From: an uncultured Collinsella sp.
GTDB lineage: Bacteria > Actinomycetota > Coriobacteriia > Coriobacteriales > Coriobacteriaceae
Length of the DNA stretch: 24,186 bases
Direction of reading: 5' to 3'
Assembly: GCA_900542945.1 (NCBI GenBank)
Contig: UQPI01000030.1
Coordinates: 1-24,186, forward strand
The notes under the pieces are model-generated. The model did not search any database and was not told where the DNA came from. It saw only the letters and a list, made by a program, of their open reading frames with translations. The position numbers were made by a program, and so were the translations under genes. Positions within the stretch are counted from its first letter, which is position 1. The number at the start of each line of letters is the position of its first letter. Shown in pieces: positions 15,532-21,096 of this stretch.

Positions 15532-15566
15532 AAAGGCCACTCGGAAGCTACCGGGTGGCCTTTGTT
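15532..15566 (+). terminator. strong terminator after ffh
   Basis: The stem AAAGGCCAC (15532-15540) / GTGGCCTTT (15555-15563) is extended inward by TCGG/CCGG with a U.G pair, giving about 13 bp around a 6-base loop, then TTTGTTGTTG. The A/T ends make it usable from both strands. It would also stop transcription of the convergent DUF134 gene. Confidence 0.85.
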
Positions 15567-15626
15567 GTTGGCTTTGATAGTTGGGCTGCGTTCAGCGTCG
15601 CGCCCCGAGCTCGCGGTGCCGTGCCG

Positions 15627-16391
15627 CTAGTGGCAGCCGCAACCCTCGTGGCCCTTGTGCTCGTGATGGCCGTGGCAGCCGCAGGACTCGCCATGCTCAT
15701 GGGCGTGCTCGTGGTCGTGACCATGGCAGTCGCAGGTGGCCTCGCCGGTCTGCGCGAGCGTGCCCGCGATAAGGGCCTCGACGCAGGCGTCGCAGCTGCC
15801 CTGGGCGTCCGCGTAGACCGTGATGCCGGCCTGGGTGAGCGCGTTGATGGCGCCGCCGCCGATACCGCCGCAGATGAGCGTGTCGACGCCGCCGTTGGCA
15901 AGCAGGCCCGCCAATGCGCCGTGACCGGTGCCGCCAGTGCCCACGACCTGTTCGTTGAGCACCTTGCCATCCTGGATGTCGTAGATCTTGAACTGCTCGC
16001 TGCGGCCAAAGTGCATAAAGATGCTGCCGTTGTCGTACGTCGTTGCCACCCTCATGGTGTCGATCTCCTTTGCTGGCCATACGGCCGTTGCCGTGGTAAT
16101 GGGGGAGTACGCGATATTGCCGCCTTCGATGATGAGCGCCCGACCATTGACCAGCGCATTTGCCACCTTGCGATGCGCTCGGCTGCAAATTGCCGCCACC
16201 GTGGCGCGCGCGATGCCCATGTGCTTTGCGACGGCCTCCTGATTGAGGCCTTCCAGGTCGCATAGCCGCAGGACCTCGAGTTCGTCGACCGTCATGTCGA
16301 TGGCCTCTCCGCTGGCAAGGCCATCGGGGGTAAAACCGCGATATTCGGGGATGATCCCGACGCGGCGCAATTTTTCACGTCTTCCCGCCAT
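15627..16391 (-). CDS. DUF134 HTH - NifX/NifB-type metal-cofactor domain fusion with His/Cys tail
   Basis: 254 residues in three parts. Residues 1-98: DUF134, with MAGRREKLRRVGIIPEY and a helix-turn-helix region (LNQEAVAKHMGIARATVAAI). Residues 113-215: dinitrogenase iron-molybdenum cofactor (NifX/NafY/MTH1175-like) domain with FMHFGRSEQFKIYD, GTGGTGHGALAGLL and LICGGIGGGAINAL. Residues 220-254: a tail with 12 His and 6 Cys in 35 residues. Domain families suggest a DNA-binding protein that senses or carries a metal or Fe-S cofactor; the ligand is unknown. The start is ATG at 16391 with GGAGAG upstream; a longer TTG start at 16421 would lie over the -10 element. The upstream region carries two copies of a TGRCATATGTCA palindrome. 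No nitrogenase genes are nearby. Confidence 0.85.
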   Translation of the reverse strand: MAGRREKLRRVGIIPEYRGFTPDGLASGEAIDMTVDELEVLRLCDLEGLNQEAVAKHMGIARATVAAICSRAHRKVANALVNGRALIIEGGNIAYSPITTATAVWPAKEIDTMRVATTYDNGSIFMHFGRSEQFKIYDIQDGKVLNEQVVGTGGTGHGALAGLLANGGVDTLICGGIGGGAINALTQAGITVYADAQGSCDACVEALIAGTLAQTGEATCDCHGHDHEHAHEHGESCGCHGHHEHKGHEGCGCH

Positions 16392-16405
16392 ACACTCTCC
16401 ATATC

Positions 16406-16417
16406 TGACATATGTCA
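16406..16417. promoter_or_regulatory. palindromic operator 1 for the DUF134 gene
   Basis: TGACATATGTCA is a perfect 12-bp palindrome. On the minus strand it lies just downstream of the -10 element (16423-16428), at about the transcription start, where a bound repressor would block transcription. A near-identical copy is at 16459-16470. Confidence 0.65.
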
Positions 16418-16422
16418 ACAAT

Positions 16423-16450
16423 AGAATAACGACCGTGCGGATTTACGCAA
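16423..16450 (-). promoter_or_regulatory. promoter of the DUF134 gene
   Basis: Read on the minus strand: -35 TTGCGT (16450-16445), 16-base spacer, -10 TATTCT (16428-16423). It lies between the two palindromes and about 32 bases from the start codon. Confidence 0.6.
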
Positions 16451-16458
16451 GGAATTTC

Positions 16459-16470
16459 TGGCATATGTCA
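16459..16470. promoter_or_regulatory. palindromic operator 2 upstream of the DUF134 promoter
   Basis: TGGCATATGTCA differs from operator 1 at one base. It lies eight bases upstream of the -35 element. Centre-to-centre distance to operator 1 is 53 bp, about five helical turns, so both face the same side of the helix. It also lies about 48 bases before the thyA -10 element and could affect both directions. Confidence 0.6.
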
Positions 16471-16517
16471 GAAAATGAGGGCTTATGTTAGGACTGTGGG
16501 GCCGCTTGCGCCTGGGC

Positions 16518-16523
16518 TACAAT
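16518..16523 (+). promoter_or_regulatory. putative promoter of thyA-folA
   Basis: TACAAT with an upstream TGGGC. The -35 region is poor. It is 35 bases before the thyA start, with expected transcription start near 16530. Confidence 0.5.
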
Positions 16524-16557
16524 GAATCTCGCTTATAGGCGACTGACAGGAGGGTCA

Positions 16558-17406
16558 ATGAGCAAAGCTGATCAACAGTTTGTAACCATGTGCCGCGATA
16601 TTCTGGACCATGGCACCACCACCGAGGGCCAAAAGGTCCGCCCGGTGTGGGAGGATGGCACCCCTGCCTATACCATTAAAAACTTTGGTGTCACGGCACG
16701 CTATGACCTGCGTGAGGAGTTTCCGGCGCTTACCTTGCGTCGTACGGCCCTCAAATCTGCCATGGATGAGATCCTATGGATCTATCAAAAGAAGTCCAAT
16801 AACGTGCATGACCTCAACAGCCATATTTGGGATGAGTGGGCCGACGAGACTGGCTCCATCGGCAAGGCCTACGGGTATCAGATTGGGCAGAAGAGCCATT
16901 ATGCCGAGGGCGACTTTGACCAGATGGATCGCGTGCTGTACGACCTTAAGAACACGCCGTACAGCCGCCGCATTATGACGAACACCTATGTGTTTAGCGA
17001 CCTGTCCGAGATGCACCTGTATCCGTGTGCCTACAGCGTGACGTATAACGTGACGCAGCGTCCGCAGGATGATAAACCGACGCTCAACATGATTCTCAAC
17101 CAGCGCAGCCAGGATATTTTGGCTGCGAACAACTGGAATGTGTGCCAGTACGCCATTTTGCTGATGATGGTCGCGCAGTCGGTCGATATGATTCCCGGCG
17201 AGCTGCTGCATGTGATTGCCGATGCCCACATTTACGACCGTCATGTCGATATCGTTCGCGAGCTTATTGAGCGTCCGCAGTTTGCTGCGCCCAAGGTAAC
17301 GCTCAACCCCGATGTGCATGACTTCTATGCGTTTACGACCGATGATCTGATCGTCGAGGGCTATGAGCACGGCCCTCAGGTCAAGAACATCCCCATTGCG
17401 GTGTAG
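16558..17406 (+). CDS. thyA: thymidylate synthase
   Basis: Methylates dUMP to dTMP with 5,10-methylene-THF, producing dihydrofolate. 282 residues. Catalytic cysteine in EMHLYPCAYSVTYNV, dUMP-binding arginine region YSRRIMTN, and LNQRSQDILAANNWNVCQYA followed by HVIADAHIYDRHVDIV. The Cys is followed by Ala-Tyr, whereas E. coli-type enzymes have PCH; the whole protein resembles the ThyA subtype common in Clostridia. The start is ATG 16558 with AGGAGG (16548-16553); the open frame from 16522 overlaps the promoter and is unlikely. folA follows within 10 bases of the stop, so the producer and the recycler of dihydrofolate are co-expressed. Confidence 0.94.
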   Translation: MSKADQQFVTMCRDILDHGTTTEGQKVRPVWEDGTPAYTIKNFGVTARYDLREEFPALTLRRTALKSAMDEILWIYQKKSNNVHDLNSHIWDEWADETGSIGKAYGYQIGQKSHYAEGDFDQMDRVLYDLKNTPYSRRIMTNTYVFSDLSEMHLYPCAYSVTYNVTQRPQDDKPTLNMILNQRSQDILAANNWNVCQYAILLMMVAQSVDMIPGELLHVIADAHIYDRHVDIVRELIERPQFAAPKVTLNPDVHDFYAFTTDDLIVEGYEHGPQVKNIPIAV

Positions 17407-17415
17407 GTGACGCGC

Positions 17416-17934
17416 ATGACGTGTAAGCTTTCTGCCATTGTCGCCGTGTGTGACGACTGGGGCATTGGTTGCGAGGGCGACATGGTGGTGTCCAATCGCT
17501 CCGATATGCGCCATTTTGTGGCGTGCACCAAAGGCTGTCCGGTCATTATGGGACGCAAGACGCTGCTGAGTTTTCCCGGCGGGCGCCCGCTTAAGAATCG
17601 ACGTAATATCGTGCTCACGCGCGATGGGGACTTTGCTCCCATGGGCGTCGACGTGGTGCATAGCATCGACGAAGCGCTCGCCGCGGTAGCCGATGAGCCC
17701 GTTGCGTGGGTGATTGGCGGCGGCGAGGTATATCGACAGTTTTTGCCGTATTGCGTGGAGGCCGAGGTTACGCATGACCATTGCGTGCATGACGTGGATA
17801 CGTACTTTCCCGATTTGGATGCCGATCCCGCGTGGGAGATTGCGCGGCGTGACGGTGTTGCCACGATTGCCTCGGGCGAGGGAGACGAGGGTGTCGATTA
17901 TGAGTTCGTGACGTATCGTCGCGTTGAGGCGTAA
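17416..17934 (+). CDS. folA: dihydrofolate reductase
   Basis: Reduces dihydrofolate to tetrahydrofolate with NADPH, regenerating the cofactor used by ThyA. 172 residues. Motifs: LSAIVAVCDDWGIG (N-terminal strand and loop), SDMRHFVACT with the substrate-binding acidic residue, PVIMGRKTLLSFPGGRPLKNRRNIVLTR, and WVIGGGEVYRQFLP. The C-terminal DTYFPDLD is typical. A GTG at 17407, directly after the thyA stop, is also in frame; ATG 17416 is preferred because TAGGTG lies six bases upstream and the family N-terminus starts there. Trimethoprim would be the expected inhibitor of this family. Confidence 0.93.
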   Translation: MTCKLSAIVAVCDDWGIGCEGDMVVSNRSDMRHFVACTKGCPVIMGRKTLLSFPGGRPLKNRRNIVLTRDGDFAPMGVDVVHSIDEALAAVADEPVAWVIGGGEVYRQFLPYCVEAEVTHDHCVHDVDTYFPDLDADPAWEIARRDGVATIASGEGDEGVDYEFVTYRRVEA

Positions 17935-17977
17935 ATCGTCTGGCGTGAACGGTATCATCGGGTTGTTTGAATGCATG

Positions 17978-18003
17978 GGGCGGCGCTTAGCGTCGCCTCG
18001 TTT
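17978..18003 (+). terminator. putative terminator of thyA-folA
   Basis: GGCGGCGC (17979-17986) pairs with GCGTCGCC (17990-17997), with one G.U pair and a TTA loop, followed by TCGTTT. The T-run is short, so strength is uncertain. It overlaps the next promoter. Confidence 0.5.
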
Positions 18004-18011
18004 GGTATAGA
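18003..18011 (+). promoter_or_regulatory. extended -10 promoter of the TrmH-family gene
   Basis: TGG-TATAGA (18003-18011) is an extended -10 element. Transcription would start near 18018, which excludes the in-frame ATG at 18011 as a start codon and favours ATG 18044. Confidence 0.5.
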
Positions 18012-18043
18012 TGTGCTGTAAAGAAGGGTGCGGGCTGGCTGCT

Positions 18044-18958
18044 ATGACTGATGCCGTTGAGGTGCTGCGAATCGATTCTCTCGAGGACGAGCGGCTCGAT
18101 GCCTACGTGCGACTGACCGAGCGTGAGCTTCGCTGCGTGCTGGAGCCGCAGAAGGGCATTTTTATCGCCGAGAGTGCCAAGGTCATCGAGCGTGCGGTTC
18201 GCGCCGGATACCAGCCGGTGAGCTTTCTTTTGGGCGAGCGCTGGCTCGACCAGATGATGCCGCTGTTTGAGCGCCTGATTGTGCGCGAGGGCGCGGGTCC
18301 GGTTCCCGTGTTCGTTGCCTCCATGGAGCTTATGGAGCAGCTGACGGGCTTCAATGTGACGCGCGGTGCGCTCGCGGCATTCCGTCGTCCACGTCAGATT
18401 CCGGTAGCCGAATTCTTGGGTGGCGTCGTCGATGCGGCGGGGGAGCGCCCGGTGCGTGTGTGCGTGCTCGAGGGCATTGTCGACCACACCAACGTCGGCG
18501 CGATTTTCCGCTCGGCGGCCGCGCTGAACGTCGATGGCATTTTGGTGAGCCCTACGTGCTGCGATCCGCTGTACCGTCGCTCGGCCCGCGTGAGCATGGG
18601 CACGGTGTTCCAGGTGCCCTGGACACGCATTGGCAGCGAAGCGCGCGTATGGCCGCATGATGGGCTGGCGGCGCTACACGATGCCGGCTTTTCGTGTGCC
18701 GCTATGGCGTTGACGGATGATTCGGTGTCGCTGGACGATCCCGCGCTCCAGGAGATTGACCGCCTGGCAATCTTTATGGGCACCGAGGGTGCTGGCTTGG
18801 GCGCCAAGACCATTGCAGGCTGCGACCGCGCCGTGCGTATTCCGATGGCGCATGGGGTCGATTCACTCAACGTGGCCGCGGCAAGCGCTGTTGCCTTTTG
18901 GCAGCTGTGCCCGCATGTGAGCAACGAGTACCACTACCAGCCGGGGCTGTATCACTAG
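18044..18958 (+). CDS. TrmH/SpoU-family RNA 2'-O-methyltransferase
   Basis: SPOUT-class enzyme that methylates the ribose 2'-OH of tRNA or rRNA using S-adenosylmethionine; the exact target cannot be read from sequence. 304 residues. N-terminal substrate-binding region (to about 125) with a RNA-binding L30e-like pattern, then the knotted SpoU domain: VDHTNVGAIFRSAAAL (motif 1 with catalytic Arg), SARVSMGTVFQVPW, IFMGTEGAGLGAKTI (motif 2) and IPMAHGVDSLNVAAASAVAFW (motif 3). ATG 18011 is in frame but lies in the promoter; no strong ribosome binding site precedes ATG 18044, and CTG 18035 after AAGAAGGG is a less likely option. It stands alone between two structured gaps. Confidence 0.88.
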   Translation: MTDAVEVLRIDSLEDERLDAYVRLTERELRCVLEPQKGIFIAESAKVIERAVRAGYQPVSFLLGERWLDQMMPLFERLIVREGAGPVPVFVASMELMEQLTGFNVTRGALAAFRRPRQIPVAEFLGGVVDAAGERPVRVCVLEGIVDHTNVGAIFRSAAALNVDGILVSPTCCDPLYRRSARVSMGTVFQVPWTRIGSEARVWPHDGLAALHDAGFSCAAMALTDDSVSLDDPALQEIDRLAIFMGTEGAGLGAKTIAGCDRAVRIPMAHGVDSLNVAAASAVAFWQLCPHVSNEYHYQPGLYH

Positions 18959-18966
18959 GCAGATAG

Positions 18967-19018
18967 TTAGCACCGGGCTCTGGTTCGGGGCGTTTCGGCC
19001 GACGTCGGTCGGTGCTAA
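18967..19018. repeat. 9-bp inverted repeat enclosing a structured loop
   Basis: TTAGCACCG (18967-18975) and CGGTGCTAA (19010-19018) are perfect reverse complements, with 34 bases between. Inside is a second dyad centred on CGACGTCG. It lies just after the TrmH-family stop and before the MATE start. No T-run follows, so a Rho-independent terminator is not clear; a leader RNA structure or protein site is possible. Confidence 0.4.
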
Positions 19019-19083
19019 GCTGGTATTGGCTTTGGTCTTAAATTGCCGTTTTGTTGTTTGACGTACGCTGGTGGGGAGGGCGT

Positions 19084-20433
19084 GTGGCTAAGAAATCTAC
19101 GGCTATCGATGTAACGCAGGGTGTCATTTGGCAACAGCTGCTGTCGCTGTGCGTCCCTATCTTCTTTAGCTCGTTTTTTCAGCAGGCTTACACGCTTATT
19201 GGTACGTATATCGTCGGCCAGTTTGGCGGCAAGCTCGCGCTGGGTGGCATTCAAGCCACGATGGTGCTCACCGAGCTCTGCATTGGCTTTTGCGTTGGCG
19301 TTGGCGCTGGCTGCGCGGTCATTACCGGTCAGTATTTTGGTCAGCACGATGATGAGCGATTGAGTCGTTCGGTCCATACGGCCATGACGTTCGCGCTGGT
19401 GGGCGGTATCGTTTTCTCGATTCTTGGCATAGTGTTCGTTGAGCCCATGCTGGTACTTATGAACACGCCGCATGAACTATTGGCCGAGGGCGTGGCCTAT
19501 GCTCGTTGCTATTTTGCCGCCATGGTTGCGGCGCTGCTGCTCAATATGGGAACGGCGCTGCTGCGCGCCGTGGGCGACACACGCGGTCCTGCTGTGATCA
19601 TTGCTTCCGGCTGCCTTGTTAATGCGGTGCTGGATGTCATCTTCGTTGCCGTGCTTCATATGGAGGCTCTGGGGTGCGGCATCGCGGTGGCGCTGACCAT
19701 TTGCTCCAACGCCACGATGATCGTGATTCGTATGATGCACGCTCCGGGTGCGTGGCGGCTTTCACTGTCCAAACTCTGCATTGATCCTGGCATTTGTAAG
19801 AGCATGATCTCGTGTGGTCTGCCGCTTGGCTTTCAGTCTGCTGCGTATTCGATTTCCAACGTTTTGATTCAGGTGTCGGTCAACTCGTTTGGTGCCGATG
19901 TCACCACGGCGTGGGGTCTTTCGGGCCGTTTGGATGGCATTGTCTGGATGGTTACCGAGGCGCTTGGCGTTTCGATCACCACGTTCTCGGCACAGAACTT
20001 TGGCGCGCGCAACTACGAGCGCATGCGCAAGGGCTACCATACGTCGCTTGTGCTGTCGTTTATGCTCATTGGCGGCCTGTCTGCCGTGCTGCTGGTGTTC
20101 TCGGGTCCGTTGTCGCGTCTGTTTGTCGACGATGCTTCGATTTCGGCCTACACCACGACGATTCTTCATTTCATCGCGCCGTTCTACGCGATCTTCTCGA
20201 TTATCGAAAACGCGTCCGGCTCCATCCGCGGCGCTGGCGTGAGCTTCCAGCCTATGATGCTCACGATTTTTGGCACCGTCGTGCTCAGGATGATCTGGGT
20301 GTTTGCGATTATGCCGTTCGATCCGTCGCTTGAGCACCTGCTGCTGGTTTACCCCGTAACCTGGCTCATCACGGCCACGATGTTTACCATCTACCACCAC
20401 AGCGGCAACTGGCTCGGCCGCGCCACCGCCTAA
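19084..20433 (+). CDS. MATE family efflux transporter
   Basis: Multidrug/toxin extrusion family, a cation-coupled antiporter in the cytoplasmic membrane. 449 residues, standard length, with about 12 hydrophobic segments in two halves. Family features: IWQQLLSLCVPIFFSSFFQQAY in the first helix, ALGGIQATMVLTEL, GAGCAVITGQYFGQ, then VTTAWGLSGRLDGI and FSAQNFGARNYERMRKGY in the second half. The substrate cannot be inferred. The open frame begins at TTG 19051, but GGAGG (19075-19079) precedes GTG 19084, where the protein starts VAKKSTAIDVTQG. The stop TAA is part of the inverted repeat at 20432. Confidence 0.92.
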   Translation: MAKKSTAIDVTQGVIWQQLLSLCVPIFFSSFFQQAYTLIGTYIVGQFGGKLALGGIQATMVLTELCIGFCVGVGAGCAVITGQYFGQHDDERLSRSVHTAMTFALVGGIVFSILGIVFVEPMLVLMNTPHELLAEGVAYARCYFAAMVAALLLNMGTALLRAVGDTRGPAVIIASGCLVNAVLDVIFVAVLHMEALGCGIAVALTICSNATMIVIRMMHAPGAWRLSLSKLCIDPGICKSMISCGLPLGFQSAAYSISNVLIQVSVNSFGADVTTAWGLSGRLDGIVWMVTEALGVSITTFSAQNFGARNYERMRKGYHTSLVLSFMLIGGLSAVLLVFSGPLSRLFVDDASISAYTTTILHFIAPFYAIFSIIENASGSIRGAGVSFQPMMLTIFGTVVLRMIWVFAIMPFDPSLEHLLLVYPVTWLITATMFTIYHHSGNWLGRATA

Positions 20434-20519
20434 TGATCCGTAGGGGACGGAGGAAAACGGATCATTGACCTGGCGATAAGGCAAAATGATCCGTTTTCCT
20501 CCGTCCCCTACGGATCATT
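20432..20519. repeat. perfect 35-bp inverted repeat (REP-type) between convergent genes
   Basis: Two perfectly complementary 35-base arms (20432-20466 and 20485-20519) flank an 18-base loop. Each arm is itself a hairpin: AATGATCCGT / ACGGATCATT around a 15-base core starting AGGGGACGGA. The MATE stop codon shares its last two bases with the left edge, and the minus-strand cobO stop ends on the right edge, so the palindrome fills the whole gap. It should act as a bidirectional transcription barrier. The core GGGGACRGA is shared with 76-104. Confidence 0.9.
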
Positions 20520-21004
20520 TAGTATTCGATGCCTTGGCGGGCTAGGAGGCCTTCGTCGAAGTAGTGTTTGACGGGGCGCATTTCGGTTACTAGGTCCGCG
20601 AGATCGGCCAGTGGCAGCAAGCCGCGGCCGGTGAGCACGAGCTCTGTGGTGGTCGGTTTCATTGCGATCAACGCTTCGACATCTTCGCGCGTCACAAAGC
20701 CTCGGCGCATGGCTTCTCCCAGCTCATCCAAGATCAGCATGTCTACCTGGCTAATCTGCTCGCGTGCGAGCTCCATGATCTGCGCGGCGCAAGCCTCGGG
20801 CGTGTCGCGATCGGCCTGCACAATGCGCAGTCCCAGGCGCGGCGCGGCATCGTGTTCGGCGCAGTGCAGCTTCTTGGCAAACTGCAGCATGAGTACGTTG
20901 AGACCATAACCTGTGGCACGCAAAGCCAGCCCCAAGGCGGCCGTGGTTTTGCCCTTTCCGTCGCCCGTGTAGATCTGAACCTTGCCGACTTCCAGTGATG
21001 CCAT
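20519..21004 (-). CDS. cobO: cob(I)yrinic acid a,c-diamide adenosyltransferase (CobO/BtuR type)
   Basis: Transfers the adenosyl group of ATP to cobalt(I) of corrinoids, giving adenosylcobalamin or its precursors; used in synthesis and in salvage. 161 residues. P-loop GDGKGKTTAALGLALRA at the N-terminus, VDMLILDELGEAMRRGFV (Walker B-like), ELVLTGRGLLPLADLADLVTEM and the C-terminal RQGIEY. It is shorter than E. coli BtuR (196) because it lacks the N-terminal extension, a form common in anaerobes. AAAGGACAG lies before the ATG. No other cobalamin gene is in the window, so salvage of B12 is as likely as synthesis. It is divergent from ftsH and convergent with the MATE gene. Confidence 0.93.
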   Translation of the reverse strand: MASLEVGKVQIYTGDGKGKTTAALGLALRATGYGLNVLMLQFAKKLHCAEHDAAPRLGLRIVQADRDTPEACAAQIMELAREQISQVDMLILDELGEAMRRGFVTREDVEALIAMKPTTTELVLTGRGLLPLADLADLVTEMRPVKHYFDEGLLARQGIEY

Positions 21005-21051
21005 CTCTGTCCTTTCGTGCCCGGCGTCGGTTTATCGTCGCTCGGGTTGGG

Positions 21052-21057
21052 TATTCT
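21052..21057 (+). promoter_or_regulatory. putative promoter of ftsH
   Basis: TATTCT preceded by TTGGG, with TTTATC (21031-21036) as a weak -35 at 15 bp. It lies about 40 bases before the ftsH start. Confidence 0.45.
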
Positions 21058-21096
21058 AGAAACCATTATCAACCCCAGTAGATGGAGTTCAAGCAG

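Noticed and set aside
15522..16265. 247-residue plus-strand frame after ffh
   Set aside because: It is the complement of the DUF134-NifX gene, starts inside the ffh terminator and has no ribosome binding site.
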